From assembly GCA_041504365.1 (NCBI GenBank), contig CP167917.1, forward strand, positions 1,984,001 to 2,048,000: DNA of 64,000 bases, read 5' to 3'. The position numbers were made by a program, and so were the translations under genes. The DNA is from Dryocola sp. LX212 (lineage in GTDB: Bacteria; Pseudomonadota; Gammaproteobacteria; Enterobacterales; Enterobacteriaceae). How positions within the stretch are numbered: the first letter of the stretch is position 1; each line of letters begins with the position of its first letter. The notes beneath the pieces are model-generated. The model was not told the origin of the DNA, did no database searches, and worked only from the letters and a program-made list of their open reading frames with translations. Below, in pieces: positions 9,521 to 19,844 of this stretch.

Positions 9521-9532
9521 TTGTCTATACAA
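9521..9532. promoter_or_regulatory. HutC operator upstream of hutH
   Basis: TTGTCTATACAA is the inverted form of the site at 6557-6568. It lies about 40-50 bases before the hutH start and about 100 before the divergent hutC start. A nearby CTCTATAC could be a degenerate second half-site. Confidence 0.85.
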
Positions 9533-9572
9533 CTCTATACGTTCAAATGAATTGATGCCACAGGATGTCCTT

Positions 9573-11117
9573 ATGTTGATGCAAAAGAAGCGCTGTACCC
9601 TTACGCCCGGCCACGTCTCGCTGTCCACCCTGCGCGATATCTACCACGGCAACGTTACGCTGGAGCTGGATAAGCAGGCCGTCGGCGCGGTGGAGCGAGC
9701 GCAGCAAACGGTAGAAGCGATTGTTAACCATGGCGACGTGGTTTACGGCATTAATACCGGTTTTGGCAAACTGGCGCAAACCACTATCGCCGCCGACCAC
9801 CTGGCCGAGCTGCAAAGGAACCTCGTGCTGTCCCATAGCGTCGGCCTTGGCGAGCCGCTGCCGGACGACGTGGTGCGCCTGGTTATGGCCAGCAAGGTTA
9901 TCAGCCTCGCCCGCGGGCATTCCGGGGTGCGGCTACAGGTTATCGACAATCTGCTGGCTTTGTTTAACGCTGGGGTGATGCCGGTCATACCGGAAAAAGG
10001 ATCGGTGGGGGCATCCGGGGATCTCGCGCCGCTGGCGCATCTTTCGCTGATGCTGTTGGGTGAGGGAAATGTACGCATAAATGGCGAAGAGATCCCTGCG
10101 CCTCAGGGCCTTGAGTTTGCGGGCGTCGAACCGCTGATTCTGGGGCCGAAAGAAGGGCTGGCGCTGCTTAACGGCACGCAGGTTTCCACCGCCCTTGCTC
10201 TGCGCGGCCTGTTTGAAGGCGAGAAGGTCTTTGCCGCGGGCCTGGTCGCCGGGGCGCTATCCCTTGAGGCGATTAAAGGCTCGGTGAAACCTTTTGATGC
10301 GCGTATCCATGAAGCGCGGGGGCAGACAGGGCAGATCGACGTTGCGGCAGCGGTTCGCACGCTGCTCGAAGGCAGCGAAATTGTCGATTCGCACCGGCAC
10401 TGCGGGCGCGTTCAGGATCCTTACTCCATCCGCTGTGTGCCTCAGGTTATGGGAGCATGCCTTGATAACCTGCGCCACGCGGCGCGGGTATTACAAATTG
10501 AGGCCAACGCCGCCTCGGACAATCCGCTGGTGTTCAGCGAGACGGGGGAAGTCATCTCCGGCGGGAATTTCCACGCCGAGCCGGTTGCGTTTGCGGCGGA
10601 TATTCTGGCGCTGGCAATTGCCGAAATCGGTGCTATCTCAGAGCGCCGCCTGGCCCTGATGCTCGATACCGGGATGTCCGGCCTGCCGCCGTTCCTGGTG
10701 AAAGAGGGCGGGATCAACTCGGGATTCATGATTGCCCAGGTCACGGCGGCGGCCCTCGCCTCGGAAAATAAATCCCTGGCGCATCCCGGCAGCGTGGACA
10801 GCCTGCCGACGTCGGCGAACCAGGAGGACCACGTGTCGATGGCAACGTATGCCGCACGCCGCCTCGGCGCAATGTGCTTTAACACCGCGGCGGTTGTCGG
10901 CATCGAAGCAATGGCCGCCGCACAGGGCATTGAGTTCACCCGCCCGCTGCGCAGCTCACCGCTCATGGAAAAGATATTTAGCGGCATCCGTGAGCGCGTT
11001 GCCTTTCTTGAAAAAGATCGCCTGCTGGCCCCGGACATCGAGCAGATGCGCCTGTGGGGCTGCAGCGACCGCTGGCCTGCGGCCATCGTTAATCTTCTTC
11101 CTTCTACTTCGGCCTGA
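9573..11117 (+). CDS. hutH: Histidine ammonia-lyase HutH
   Basis: First step of histidine catabolism: histidine to urocanate and ammonia. The Ala-Ser-Gly triplet that cyclises to the MIO electrophile is at residues 147-149 ([14 protein letters not shown]). The catalytic Tyr lies in [12 protein letters not shown]. Several possible starts cluster here: TTG 9552, ATG 9555, ATG 9573 and ATG 9579. I prefer 9573 because AGGA stands seven bases before it, giving 514 residues, the usual family length. hutU begins 14 bases after the stop. Confidence 0.95.
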   Translation: MLMQKKRCTLTPGHVSLSTLRDIYHGNVTLELDKQAVGAVERAQQTVEAIVNHGDVVYGINTGFGKLAQTTIAADHLAELQRNLVLSHSVGLGEPLPDDVVRLVMASKVISLARGHSGVRLQVIDNLLALFNAGVMPVIPEKGSVGASGDLAPLAHLSLMLLGEGNVRINGEEIPAPQGLEFAGVEPLILGPKEGLALLNGTQVSTALALRGLFEGEKVFAAGLVAGALSLEAIKGSVKPFDARIHEARGQTGQIDVAAAVRTLLEGSEIVDSHRHCGRVQDPYSIRCVPQVMGACLDNLRHAARVLQIEANAASDNPLVFSETGEVISGGNFHAEPVAFAADILALAIAEIGAISERRLALMLDTGMSGLPPFLVKEGGINSGFMIAQVTAAALASENKSLAHPGSVDSLPTSANQEDHVSMATYAARRLGAMCFNTAAVVGIEAMAAAQGIEFTRPLRSSPLMEKIFSGIRERVAFLEKDRLLAPDIEQMRLWGCSDRWPAAIVNLLPSTSA

Positions 11118-11131
11118 CGCCGGGAGCCAAC

Positions 11132-12817
11132 ATGACTGAATCTGTAAAACAGGCGGTAGCCCGCACGGTACGAGCGCCCCACGGCAGCGAACTGCACTGT
11201 GAAAACTGGCTGATTGAAGCGGCGTACCGCATGATCCAGAACAACCTGGATCCTGACGTCGCCGAGCGTCCGGAGGATCTGGTGGTATACGGCGGCATTG
11301 GCAAAGCGGCCCGCAACTGGGAATGCTTCGAACAAATTCTCGCCTCGCTGCGGACGTTGAAAGCCGAAGAAACGCTGCTGGTGCAGTCCGGAAAACCCGT
11401 CGGCGTATTCCGCACCCATGCCGATGCGCCGCGAGTATTAATCGCCAACTCCAATCTGGTGCCGCACTGGGCGAACTGGGATCATTTCCACAAGCTCGAC
11501 CAGGCCGGGCTGATGATGTACGGCCAGATGACAGCGGGGTCGTGGATCTATATTGGCGCGCAGGGCATTGTGCAGGGCACGTTTGAAACGTTCGCGGAGG
11601 CGGGGCGTCAGCACTATAGCGGCGACCTGAGAGGGAAATGGATTTTGACCGCCGGGCTTGGCGGTATGGGCGGCGCGCAGCCGCTGGCGGGCGTGCTCGC
11701 CGGGGCGTCGGTGCTGGCCATCGAGTGCCAGGAGTCCCGCATCGATTTTCGCCTGCGCACCCGCTATCTCGATTTCAAAGCCACCACGCTTGATGAGGCG
11801 CTGGGGATGATAGAAGAGGCGAACGGCCAGAAGAAGGCTATCTCAGTTGGCCTGCTCGGCAACGCCGCTGAAGTTCTGCCGGAGTTGGTGAAGCGTGCAA
11901 AAGCCGGAGGCGTTCGCCCGGATATCGTCACTGACCAGACCTCGGCCCACGATCCGCTGAACGGCTATCTGCCCGCCGGCTGGTCCGTTGAACGCTGGCA
12001 GCAGGAACGCGTCTCGCGGCCTAAAGCGGTGGAGAAAGCCGCGCGCGCTTCCATGGCGGTTCATGTTCAGGCGATGCTGGATTTCTGGCAGATGGGCGTG
12101 CCGACGGTGGATTACGGCAACAATATCCGCCAGGTTGCCTTTGACGAGGGCGTGGAAAACGCGTTCGACTTCCCGGGCTTCGTCCCCGCATACATTCGCC
12201 CGCTGTTCTGCGAGGGCAAGGGCCCGTTCCGCTGGGTGGCGCTGTCCGGCGACCCGGAGGATATCGCGAAAACAGACGCGAAGCTCAAGGCGCTGTTCCC
12301 TGAAAACCAGAACCTGCACCGCTGGCTGGATATGGCCCAGGAGCGCATTGCCTTTCAGGGGTTACCGGCGAGGATTTGCTGGCTGGGGCTGGGCGAGCGC
12401 CATCGCGCCGGGCTGGCCTTCAATGAGATGGTGCGCAGCGGCGAATTAAAAGCACCGGTTGTGATTGGGCGTGACCATCTGGACTGCGGCTCGGTTGCTT
12501 CCCCCAACCGTGAAACGGAAGCGATGAAAGATGGCTCCGATGCCGTATCCGACTGGCCGTTGCTCAACGCGCTGTTGAATACCGCCGGAGGGGCAACCTG
12601 GGTGAGCCTGCATCACGGCGGTGGCGTGGGGATGGGGTTTTCGCAGCACGCTGGCGTGGTCATTGTTGCGGACGGCACGCCGGAAGCGGACGTGCGGCTG
12701 GACCGGGTGCTGTGGAACGATCCGGCCACCGGCGTTATGCGCCATGCGGATGCCGGCTACGAAAGCGCAGCGGACTGCGCCCGTGAACACGATCTGAACC
12801 TGCCGATGATTAAATAA
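11132..12817 (+). CDS. hutU: Urocanate hydratase HutU
   Basis: Second step: urocanate to 4-imidazolone-5-propionate, with tightly bound NAD+ as electrophile. The protein is 561 residues. NAD-binding [13 protein letters not shown] is at about residues 173-185; the family motifs [23 protein letters not shown] and [13 protein letters not shown] are present, the last holding the active-site Cys region. It is the distal gene of the hutHU operon under the HutC site at 9521. Its stop is only four bases from the stop of convergent cho, with no terminator hairpin between them. Confidence 0.97.
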   Translation: MTESVKQAVARTVRAPHGSELHCENWLIEAAYRMIQNNLDPDVAERPEDLVVYGGIGKAARNWECFEQILASLRTLKAEETLLVQSGKPVGVFRTHADAPRVLIANSNLVPHWANWDHFHKLDQAGLMMYGQMTAGSWIYIGAQGIVQGTFETFAEAGRQHYSGDLRGKWILTAGLGGMGGAQPLAGVLAGASVLAIECQESRIDFRLRTRYLDFKATTLDEALGMIEEANGQKKAISVGLLGNAAEVLPELVKRAKAGGVRPDIVTDQTSAHDPLNGYLPAGWSVERWQQERVSRPKAVEKAARASMAVHVQAMLDFWQMGVPTVDYGNNIRQVAFDEGVENAFDFPGFVPAYIRPLFCEGKGPFRWVALSGDPEDIAKTDAKLKALFPENQNLHRWLDMAQERIAFQGLPARICWLGLGERHRAGLAFNEMVRSGELKAPVVIGRDHLDCGSVASPNRETEAMKDGSDAVSDWPLLNALLNTAGGATWVSLHHGGGVGMGFSQHAGVVIVADGTPEADVRLDRVLWNDPATGVMRHADAGYESAADCAREHDLNLPMIK

Positions 12818-12821
12818 GCCG

Positions 12822-13700
12822 TCAGGCCGTGGTGGGGCAGCCCAGCTCCACCACTTCATAGTCCCCGCTCATCACCAGCTTGCAGAGGATCTTGTAGCCG
12901 TCGTTGTCAAAGCCTTTTGGCGGCGCGGCCAGGGTTTTCGCCTCGCTTAGCTTTTCCACCGACCCCAGATAAAACCAGCTGTCGATGATGTGATATTGCG
13001 TCATGCCCTCACCGGTTTCCTTCAGCCCCACAGGGCCGCGCCATGGCCAGCAGATTACCCGGATACGCTCGAGCGCCGCCAGAAAACGGCCGTGGTGCAT
13101 TTCGACGGTCTCTTTGCCGCAGCAGGCCCCGGCACAGCGTTTTAACCCGGCGCGGAAACAGGCGCGCCCGGCGCTCAGCGCTTCAAGCCCCAGCAGACCG
13201 TAACAGAGCTGATGTTCATCGGCCAGCGTTTGCAGGGTCTGCAGCGCGGCGCGGCGGTTAGCGTACAGGCCGTAGAGATCGGTCTGCCGCGAAAAATCCA
13301 CATCCTTCGCATAGACCACCTGCGGCCTGCCGCCGGTAAACTGAAGCGAACAGAGCTGGCGGTTGCGGCGCAGGCGCTTGTTAAACAGCGGCTGCTGCTC
13401 CTTGATCATCTGGGCTTCAAGCAGCAGGGCCCCGAGTTCACCGGCGGTGCGGGTAAAGGTGATGCGCCGCGCCTGGCGCAGCAGGGCGGCTTCGTCCGGC
13501 GTCCGGAAATGGGACATTACCCGGGTGCGGATATTGATGCTTTTGCCGATATAGAGCGGCATAACGTCGCTCTCACCGTGAAAGACATACACCCCCGGCT
13601 GCTTCGGCAGGAAGTCGAGCCAGGGACGCAGATGTTCGGGATATTCATAGACCGCCGCCGCTTCAAACTGCAGGCGCGGCGCGCTGATACGTCTGACCAC
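12822..13700 (-). CDS. cho: Excinuclease Cho (UvrC homolog)
   Basis: SOS-induced endonuclease making the 3' incision in UvrAB-dependent nucleotide excision repair. The protein is 292 residues, of the N-terminal GIY-YIG part of UvrC: PGVYVFHGESDVMPLYIGKSINIRTR at about residues 35-60 with the catalytic Tyr and Arg, then a Cys-rich segment (RAGLKRCAGACCGKE). As in all Cho proteins, the UvrC C-terminal endonuclease and helix-hairpin-helix domains are absent. A perfect LexA-type box lies 16 bases upstream of the start. Confidence 0.95.
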   Translation of the reverse strand: MVRRISAPRLQFEAAAVYEYPEHLRPWLDFLPKQPGVYVFHGESDVMPLYIGKSINIRTRVMSHFRTPDEAALLRQARRITFTRTAGELGALLLEAQMIKEQQPLFNKRLRRNRQLCSLQFTGGRPQVVYAKDVDFSRQTDLYGLYANRRAALQTLQTLADEHQLCYGLLGLEALSAGRACFRAGLKRCAGACCGKETVEMHHGRFLAALERIRVICWPWRGPVGLKETGEGMTQYHIIDSWFYLGSVEKLSEAKTLAAPPKGFDNDGYKILCKLVMSGDYEVVELGCPTTA

Positions 13701-13715
13701 TTTTCACTCCTGATA

Positions 13716-13731
13716 CTGTTTACCCGTACAG
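13716..13731. promoter_or_regulatory. LexA box upstream of cho
   Basis: CTGTTTACCCGTACAG has the CTG-N10-CAG architecture of the LexA operator and sits directly in front of cho, an SOS gene in E. coli. Confidence 0.9.
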
Positions 13732-13766
13732 TGTAGCAGGGAGGCGAAGCGCAAAAAAGCGGCAAT

Positions 13767-14657
13767 TTAATCGTAGCGTCTGGTGGCAAGCCAGCAGAGC
13801 AGCGAGCCGCCCACTACCATCGCCACGCCCTGCCAGAAAGGCCAGCCGGGGTGCAGACCCAACCAGAGGCTGGCAATCAACGCGGAGAGTACGGGGGTGA
13901 AGTAGGAGGCAGTCGCCAGCAACGTCATGTTTCCACGTTGAATTCCGTAGTTCCAGGCCGAATACGCAACGGCGGTCGAGATGCCCATAAACAGCAGCTG
14001 AAGCGTAGCCGGAAGGGTGAAACCAAGCGCTGCTTCGCTGACGAAGGCGTACTTTATCCACAGCACCAGCGCCGTCGCGCAGAAGAACAGCGTGACGCCG
14101 CTTTTTCCCTCGCTCCAGCGGCGGGTAAGGTTGCAGTACAGCGCCCAGATCAGCGCGGCGGCGAAGGCCAGCCCATAGGCAACGGGGTTATCGAGAATGT
14201 TGTGCCACATCTGAACGGGCGACCAGCTGCCGTCACCCTTCATGACCTGAATAATACCGGCCAGAGAGAGCGCAAGGCCGGGCCAGAGCCAGAGGCTCGC
14301 TCTCTGTTGGTTAATGAAGAGCGCGAAAAATAGGGTCAGGCTGGGCCACAGGTAGTTGATCATCCCCAGCTCCAGCGACTGGCTGCGGCTGTGGGCAAGA
14401 CCGATGGCCAGCGCCAGGAAAATCTCATAGGTGACAAACAGCGTGCCGCCAGCCCACAGGTAGCGGGGCGGCATCTCGCGTAATTTTGGCAGGCCGCGGG
14501 CAATGCACAGGCAAAGCGCGCTAACGGTATAAATCAGCGCTGCGCCACCGACGGGGCCAAAATGTTCAGAGATGCTGCGCAGCAGCCCAACGGAGGTGCT
14601 CCACAGAAGAATTGCTGTAAGGCCAAAAGCGGTGGCGCGTTGTGCGAAACTGTCCAT
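13767..14657 (-). CDS. yddG: YddG-like EamA/DMT aromatic amino acid exporter
   Basis: A 296-residue drug/metabolite-superfamily transporter with about ten hydrophobic segments. It resembles E. coli YddG along its length: ILLWSTSVGLLRSISEHFGPVGGAALIY near the N terminus, NYLWPSLTLFFAL in the middle, SYFTPVLSALIASL and GGSLLCWLATRR at the end. YddG exports aromatic amino acids and some toxic analogs. In E. coli yddG is elsewhere; here it lies between cho and nadE, so this may be a paralog rather than the positional ortholog. It is transcribed alone on the minus strand. Confidence 0.8.
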   Translation of the reverse strand: MDSFAQRATAFGLTAILLWSTSVGLLRSISEHFGPVGGAALIYTVSALCLCIARGLPKLREMPPRYLWAGGTLFVTYEIFLALAIGLAHSRSQSLELGMINYLWPSLTLFFALFINQQRASLWLWPGLALSLAGIIQVMKGDGSWSPVQMWHNILDNPVAYGLAFAAALIWALYCNLTRRWSEGKSGVTLFFCATALVLWIKYAFVSEAALGFTLPATLQLLFMGISTAVAYSAWNYGIQRGNMTLLATASYFTPVLSALIASLWLGLHPGWPFWQGVAMVVGGSLLCWLATRRYD

Positions 14658-14679
14658 GCGATCTCAAAGGGGGAAAGCT

Positions 14680-14808
14680 TGTCGGATGACGTTGCACTTA
14701 TCCGACCTACAAAGGGCTTCAAAACAGCTGTCGGATGGCGCTGCGCTTATCCGACCTACAAAAAACTAATGACAAAAAACTGTCGGATAAGCGTTTGCGT
14801 CATCCACC
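14680..14808. repeat. Cluster of three REP-like palindromes
   Basis: Two direct copies of the pattern GTCGGATG(A/G)CG(T/C)TGC(A/G)CTTATCCGAC lie at about 14680-14711 and 14730-14760, and an inverted copy ending CGTCATCCACC at 14780-14808. Each folds into a hairpin. The cluster fills the gap between the yddG-like start and the nadE stop and may act as a transcript-end stabiliser for nadE. Related copies occur at 51375 and 60304. Confidence 0.8.
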
Positions 14809-14811
14809 GTT

Positions 14812-15639
14812 TTATTTCTTCCAGAAGTCATCAAAAACGGTGATTGGCGGACGGCGTTTGTGCTCGGTGCGGGTGTACCAGCCTTCAATGATGGTGCTGA
14901 TGGCGCTATCAAGCGTTTTACCTTCCAGATAGTCGTCAATGTTTTCGTAGGTCACACCGAGGGCGACTTCATCCGGCAGAGAAGGGCGATCGTCCTCAAG
15001 GTCTGCGGTAGGCGCTTTCAGATAAAGATGTTCCGGACAGCCGAGGGTTCTCAGCAGCTGTTTGCCCTGACGTTTATTCAGGCGGAAAATTGGGTTGATG
15101 TCCGTGCCGCCGTCGCCGTACTTCGTAAAGAATCCTGTCACGGCTTCTGCCGCATGGTCCGTACCTGCCACCACGCCTTTGGTCATCCCTGCGATGCTGT
15201 ACTGGGCTTTCATGCGCTCACGGGCTTTTTCGTTGCCGCGAATAAAATCGCTTAGTTCAATGCCCGCCTCGCGCAGGGCTTCTTCACTTGCCAGCACGGC
15301 GGCCTTGATGTTTACCGTCAGCACCCGATCGGGCTTGATAAAAGCAATCGCATCCTGGCAGTCCTGTTCGTCAAACTGCACGCCAAACGGCAGGCGTACG
15401 GCAATAAACTGATAGCTCTCGTCACCGGTTTCTGCGCGCAGCTCGCTGATAGCCATCTGGCAGAGTTTGCCGGTCAGCGTGGAATCCTGGCCGCCGCTGA
15501 TCCCCAGAACCAGAGATTTAATAAATGGATAAGTTTTCAGATACGCTTTCAGAAAATCGACGCTGACGCGGATCTCCTGCTGTGGGTCTATCTGTGGTTT
15601 GACGCCTAACGCCTGGATAATCTCTTGTTGCAGAGCCAT
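14812..15639 (-). CDS. nadE: NH3-dependent NAD+ synthetase NadE
   Basis: Final step of NAD synthesis: amidates deamido-NAD with ammonia and ATP. The protein is 275 residues, matching E. coli. The ATP-pyrophosphatase P-loop GISGGQDST is at residues 46-54. Later motifs [23 protein letters not shown] and [17 protein letters not shown] are the substrate-contact segments of the dimeric bacterial enzyme. There is no glutaminase domain. AGGAGGGGT precedes the ATG. It is a single gene, divergent from osmE, with about 270 bases of promoter DNA between. Confidence 0.97.
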   Translation of the reverse strand: MALQQEIIQALGVKPQIDPQQEIRVSVDFLKAYLKTYPFIKSLVLGISGGQDSTLTGKLCQMAISELRAETGDESYQFIAVRLPFGVQFDEQDCQDAIAFIKPDRVLTVNIKAAVLASEEALREAGIELSDFIRGNEKARERMKAQYSIAGMTKGVVAGTDHAAEAVTGFFTKYGDGGTDINPIFRLNKRQGKQLLRTLGCPEHLYLKAPTADLEDDRPSLPDEVALGVTYENIDDYLEGKTLDSAISTIIEGWYTRTEHKRRPPITVFDDFWKK

Positions 15640-15909
15640 TTAACCCCTCCTGTTACGGTATACCTGCAGCGTGCAGGCAGCAAAAAACACATCCGTTAAA
15701 ACTAACCCGTTGCGGCAGAAACGACAAGGCTCAGGGGGGCAGAAGGGGGATTAACTGACGCGATTTAGAGCGATCGGGCGATCCACCCTGCGGAGATAGC
15801 CAATTGTCCTAATTTTGAATCATTTTCGCTAACAAGTTGAAAAATGTTCTTTTATATTCCAGGCTTATCTTACACGCGCAAGCAATACGCTGATAATAGA
15901 GGATATAAA

Positions 15910-16248
15910 ATGAACAAGAACTTAGCAGGAATTTTAAGTGCAGCGGCTGTGATGACAATGCTGGCAGGTTGTACCGCTTACGATCGTACAAAAGATCAGG
16001 TTGCCACCCCGGTCGTGAAGGATGTGAAAAAGGGCATGAGTCGTGAGCAGGTTCAGCAGGTTGCCGGTAAGCCTTCTTCAGAAGTTACCATGATCCACGC
16101 TCGTGGTACCTGCCAGACCTACATTCTGGGTCAACGTGACGGCAAAACTGAAACCTACTTCGTTGCGCTGGATGATACAGGCCACGTGATTAACTCTGGT
16201 TATCAGACCTGTGCGGAATACGATACTGACCCACAGGCAGCTAAGTAA
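15910..16248 (+). CDS. osmE: Osmotically inducible lipoprotein OsmE
   Basis: A 112-residue lipoprotein of the SmpA/OmlA fold, the same length as E. coli OsmE. Signal peptide and lipobox (MLAGC, acylated Cys at residue 18) are clear; the domain then shows [19 protein letters not shown], typical of the OmlA-type fold. The ATG at 15910 follows AGAGGA; the frame is open upstream but without a signal sequence. Expression depends on osmolarity and growth phase in E. coli. A strong terminator follows. Confidence 0.95.
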   Translation: MNKNLAGILSAAAVMTMLAGCTAYDRTKDQVATPVVKDVKKGMSREQVQQVAGKPSSEVTMIHARGTCQTYILGQRDGKTETYFVALDDTGHVINSGYQTCAEYDTDPQAAK

Positions 16249-16262
16249 TAATTGTCTTTGAG

Positions 16263-16290
16263 AAAGCCGCCTGCTTCAGGCGGTTTTTTT
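16263..16290 (+). terminator. Terminator of osmE
   Basis: The GCCGCCTG-CTT-CAGGCGG hairpin is followed by seven T residues, 14 bases after the osmE stop. Confidence 0.9.
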
Positions 16291-16570
16291 GTTGCTGCGG
16301 TTTCGTTATTTCCCGGTCGTTAAGTAAAGAAGTGTCTTTAATCGGATTATATGCAAATGGGGCTTGCTTAATATTTCGCGTCATGCGTTAATGACGTCCT
16401 CGGTTTGTTCATCAGGCCTTATGTAAAGCATTTTAGTAAAGCAGTTCTCAGTTCAAGCGTTATCCTCCGATACCTCTTCTCCGTGAGTCTCTCCTAAAGT
16501 CCCATAAGTAATTCTGAAACGCAGACCACGTGGCTACAGCGTAGCGAAATAATTTTTTGAGGAAGTATCT
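16291..16570 (+). promoter_or_regulatory. Leader/promoter region of the cold-shock gene
   Basis: About 280 bases without a gene. A long untranslated leader is usual for cspA-type genes and would fit this gap. GAGGAAG stands before the start. I see no unambiguous cold box. The chb genes that E. coli has downstream of osmE are absent. Confidence 0.4.
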
Positions 16571-16783
16571 ATGTCTACCCAACTGACTGGTTTAGTAAAA
16601 TGGTTTAACGCTGATAAAGGCTTCGGCTTTATCACTCCTGACAACGGCGGCAAGGACGTGTTCGTGCACTTCTCTGCAATCCAGAGCGACAGCTTCAAGA
16701 CGCTTGAAGAAGGTCAGCAGGTGAAATTCAGCGTGGAAAACGGTGCCAAAGGCCCGTCAGCAGCGAACGTTATCGCTCTGTAA
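16571..16783 (+). CDS. CspA-family cold-shock protein
   Basis: A 70-residue single-domain OB-fold RNA/ssDNA chaperone. RNP1 KGFGFIT is at residues 16-22 and RNP2 VFVHF at 30-34; Trp11 and the aromatic face are intact. It is close to CspA/CspB/CspG of E. coli, but I cannot say which paralog it represents. It occupies the site of the chb operon of E. coli, between osmE and katE, with its own leader and a downstream ERIC element and terminator. Confidence 0.93.
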   Translation: MSTQLTGLVKWFNADKGFGFITPDNGGKDVFVHFSAIQSDSFKTLEEGQQVKFSVENGAKGPSAANVIAL

Positions 16784-16808
16784 TTTCCATTTTAAATTCC
16801 TTTTAGCA

Positions 16809-16908
16809 TTCAAGTTTGCAGGTAGGCGGCAAGGGAACTCATCCCCAGGAGCTTATATAAATAAGTGACTGGGGTGAGAGAGAGCAGCCAACACCCCTGC
16901 AACTTGAA
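16809..16908. repeat. ERIC (IRU) repeat
   Basis: The element has terminal inverted repeats TTCAAGTTTGCAGG and CCTGCAACTTGAA. It contains the core ATCCCCAGGAGCTTATAT and AATAAGTGACTGGGGTGAG, which correspond to the two classical ERIC primer sites. At about 100 bp it is shorter than the full-length 127-bp element. It is transcribed from the csp side and folds into a long imperfect hairpin. Confidence 0.9.
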
Positions 16909-16981
16909 GGATGAATGGAATTCGTGTTGCGTTACGATAGCGAAGATGGGATAGCCCGGAGCAGTTAACGTGCACGAAAAG

Positions 16982-17022
16982 AAAAGCCTGAATACGATTA
17001 TTATCGTGCTCGGGCTTTTTTT
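16982..17022. terminator. Bidirectional terminator between csp and katE
   Basis: AAAAGCCTGAATACGA...TCGTGCTCGGGCTTTTTTT is an imperfect stem with T tracts on both strands. It can end both the csp transcript and the convergent katE transcript. Confidence 0.8.
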
Positions 17023-17087
17023 ATTTTTATCGCAAGTTAAAACGCACGAAAAATACGCCATAGCCATTGCGACTATGGCGCAGATTA

Positions 17088-19346
17088 TTATGCAGGGATG
17101 TGCGCTACCTTATTACTGCGCGTCCAGATACGATGTCCGGCAAGTAATTTAAGGAACTCATCGATGAAATTACCGCTCGCGTCATCCGCTTCAACGATGC
17201 CTTCCTCACCCTGATCGTCAATGTGCAGTTTCGCCTTGAATTTACGGGCGTTCCCGGCCAGACCGATGACTTTCAGGTGCTTATACGCCTCCAGCAGGTA
17301 GTAGGCTGCTTGACCGTCGTTGAGGATACTGCTCAGATCCCCCCCAGGTACGATAACTGCATCAACGCTGACGGACGGTGAACCCGCGAAGGTAGCGGAA
17401 ATCGGCACGACTGAACCGTCATCGGCGGTGATTTGCCCCATGCGGGAGAACAGAAGTTTCGCATGAACACCCTGAGCCTTAAGGCCTTTAACCACGGCCA
17501 GCACATCCGTCGCACTGGCGTTCTCACTCAACAAGACCGCGACCACACGCCCTTTAATATTACCAGATGGTACGGCATACAGGCTCAGGCTTGGGTCCTT
17601 CTTCAGCCCATTCACATCTTTTGGCGGGGCGACGTGCATCTGCTCATCAGACAGTTCGATCCCCAGGTTTTCTGCTACCCCCTGGGCGAGTGAAATATCG
17701 ATATGTGTCAGGTGATCCAGCACGCGCTCGCGGATATACGGACGCGCCACTTTCGACAGCTCGAAGCTGAACGCGCCGATAATGTGCTGCTGTTCCACTG
17801 GCGTCTGGCTCTGCCAGAAAAGACGAGGGTGGGAGTAGTATTCACCAAACGACGGGCTGCGCTCGCGGATTTTATGGCCTTCCACACGGGCCTGATAGCT
17901 TTCAAAGCCGCCGCGTTTTGGCCCCGGCGGCGTCTCGCGCGGCCAGTTATCGTTGATGGAGTTTGGCTCGTAGTTCGCCGGGTTGCTGTCTATATCCATA
18001 CGGTGCATGCCGTCACGCTGGAAGTTGTGATACGGGCAGACCGGGCGGTTAATCGGAATTTCGTGGAAGTTTGGTCCGCCCAGACGGCTGATTTGCGTGT
18101 CCGTATAGGAGAAGAGTCGCCCCTGTAGGAGAGGGTCGTTACTGAAGTCCAGACCGGGGACGATATGGCCCGGGTGGAAGGCAGCCTGTTCGTTCTCGGC
18201 GAAGAAGTTGTCCGGGTTACGGTTGAGCGTCATCTTACCGACCAATTGTACCGGCACCAGCTCTTCCGGAATAAGCTTGGTAGGGTCCAGAAGATCGAAA
18301 TCATATTTAAATTCGTCCTCTTCCGGGATCAGCTGCAGCCCCAGTTCATATTCCGGGAAGTCTCCTGCTTCAATGGACTCCCACAAATCGCGGCGGTGGA
18401 AGTCCGGATCGCGCCCGGTGAGCTTCTGCGACTCATCCCACAGCAGCGAGGCTTTACCGGCAACTGGCTTCCAGTGGAAGCGCACGAAGGTCGATTTGCC
18501 CTCGGCGTTGATCAGTCGGAAGGTGTGAATACCGAAGCCCTCCATGGTGCGATAGCTGCGCGGCAGGCCGCGGTCGGACATTGCCCAGATCACGTTATGT
18601 AGCGTTTCAGGCTGCAGGGAAACATAGTCCCAGAAAGTATCGTGCGCGCTGCCGCCCTGCGGAATCGCCCAGTGCGGCTCGGGTTTCACCGCGTGTACGA
18701 AGTCCGGGAATTTGTGGGCATCCTGAATAAAGAACACAGGGGTGTTGTTGCCCACTAAATCGAAGATCCCTTCTTCGGTATAGAATTTTGTCGCGAAGCC
18801 GCGAATATCCCTCACCGTGTCCGCTGAGCCTGCGCCACCCTGTACCGTTGAAAAACGCACGAACACCGGCGTGATTTTGTCCGGGTCTGAAAGGAAATCG
18901 GCTTTCGTCACGTCGCTCAGATTTTTATAGGGCTGGAAGAAGCCGTGGGCGGCTGAGCCACGGGCATGCACGATACGCTCGGGGATACGCTCATGGTCGA
19001 AGTGGGTGATTTTTTCCCGCAGGATGAAATCTTCCAGGAGCGTAGGCCCACGCGTACCTGCCCGCAGGGAGTTCTGATCGTCGGCAATACGCACGCCCTG
19101 ATTGGTGGTCAGGGGGACGTTTTCACCATTTTTGCGGAGAGGATCCAGGGATTTCAGTTTTTCATTAGAGGTATCCGGGCTTTTGAAACTGCCAGGCGCC
19201 GTAGGCTGTGCGCCTGGTGGGGTAGGCTCCTGGGCCGGCTGGTGGCTACCATCTGCCGGGGCAAGTGAATCCATGCCGGGCTTAGATTCATCGGCGTCGT
19301 GAATCGGTGCGCTATGGCTTAAAGGTTTTTTATCATGCGTCGACAT
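17088..19346 (-). CDS. katE: Catalase HPII KatE
   Basis: Stationary-phase monofunctional large-subunit catalase, dismutating hydrogen peroxide with heme d in E. coli. The protein is 752 residues (E. coli 753). Distal His127 is in [14 protein letters not shown], the distal Asn in [11 protein letters not shown], and the proximal heme Tyr in [10 protein letters not shown]. The extra N-terminal arm and the C-terminal DJ-1/flavodoxin-like domain ([19 protein letters not shown]...) that define clade 2 catalases are complete. Sigma-S control is known for E. coli; I did not identify its promoter here. Confidence 0.98.
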   Translation of the reverse strand: MSTHDKKPLSHSAPIHDADESKPGMDSLAPADGSHQPAQEPTPPGAQPTAPGSFKSPDTSNEKLKSLDPLRKNGENVPLTTNQGVRIADDQNSLRAGTRGPTLLEDFILREKITHFDHERIPERIVHARGSAAHGFFQPYKNLSDVTKADFLSDPDKITPVFVRFSTVQGGAGSADTVRDIRGFATKFYTEEGIFDLVGNNTPVFFIQDAHKFPDFVHAVKPEPHWAIPQGGSAHDTFWDYVSLQPETLHNVIWAMSDRGLPRSYRTMEGFGIHTFRLINAEGKSTFVRFHWKPVAGKASLLWDESQKLTGRDPDFHRRDLWESIEAGDFPEYELGLQLIPEEDEFKYDFDLLDPTKLIPEELVPVQLVGKMTLNRNPDNFFAENEQAAFHPGHIVPGLDFSNDPLLQGRLFSYTDTQISRLGGPNFHEIPINRPVCPYHNFQRDGMHRMDIDSNPANYEPNSINDNWPRETPPGPKRGGFESYQARVEGHKIRERSPSFGEYYSHPRLFWQSQTPVEQQHIIGAFSFELSKVARPYIRERVLDHLTHIDISLAQGVAENLGIELSDEQMHVAPPKDVNGLKKDPSLSLYAVPSGNIKGRVVAVLLSENASATDVLAVVKGLKAQGVHAKLLFSRMGQITADDGSVVPISATFAGSPSVSVDAVIVPGGDLSSILNDGQAAYYLLEAYKHLKVIGLAGNARKFKAKLHIDDQGEEGIVEADDASGNFIDEFLKLLAGHRIWTRSNKVAHIPA

Positions 19347-19554
19347 TGAACTCGTCTCCTGTTTCCATTGCTGAAGAACCGGTTGTTATAAGAGGAAAAC
19401 CCCTCTAACTATAGAACAATGCGCTAACTCTGCTTCCCGGAGGGCCGGGTAACAGTCCTAAAAGGGGCGATGATTTTCTCCAGGCGACGAACGGGGGGAG
19501 GATCCGCTATCATAGTGAAGTTATTCATTAATCCTGTTTCGAATGCCATTGCCT

Positions 19555-19794
19555 ATGAAACCACTGCGCCAACAGAACAACCGTCCCGTTATCACCTACA
19601 AGCCGCGTGTCGAACCCGCGCCGCCTTCCCACGCCTGGCGGGTGGAAGGGTTTAAGGATGTCTGGCTGCTGCGCAACCGATACGTGGCTTTTGTGCTGGT
19701 GGGGGATGCCTTCCGTCAGTCCCCGGCGTTTACGCTACCGGAAGCCGCGCAGCGCTGGGCGGCACAGGTACGTCAGGAGAATGAAATTTCCTGA
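19555..19794 (+). CDS. cedA: Cell division activator CedA
   Basis: A 79-residue DNA- and RNA-polymerase-binding protein, known in E. coli to relieve division inhibition after over-replication. It matches E. coli CedA closely: KPLRQQN at the start, a conserved FKDVWLLRNRYVAFVL strand region, and SPAFTLPEAAQRWAAQ near the end. I chose the ATG at 19555 because it aligns with the E. coli start; an ATG at 19543 is in frame and cannot be excluded. It is divergent from katE. Confidence 0.9.
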   Translation: MKPLRQQNNRPVITYKPRVEPAPPSHAWRVEGFKDVWLLRNRYVAFVLVGDAFRQSPAFTLPEAAQRWAAQVRQENEIS

Positions 19795-19844
19795 TGTGGA
19801 GAGAAGCCCGGTTCGGCGACAGAACCGGGGGGACTTTTCAGATT

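Noticed and set aside
10442-11419. Open frame of 325 codons on the minus strand
   Set aside because: Antisense shadow of hutH and hutU; both plus-strand genes are full-length with all catalytic motifs.
16970-17152. Possible 60-residue membrane-like small protein starting with GTG
   Set aside because: It runs through the csp/katE terminator hairpin and into the 3' end of katE; the hydrophobic look comes from the T-rich terminator sequence.
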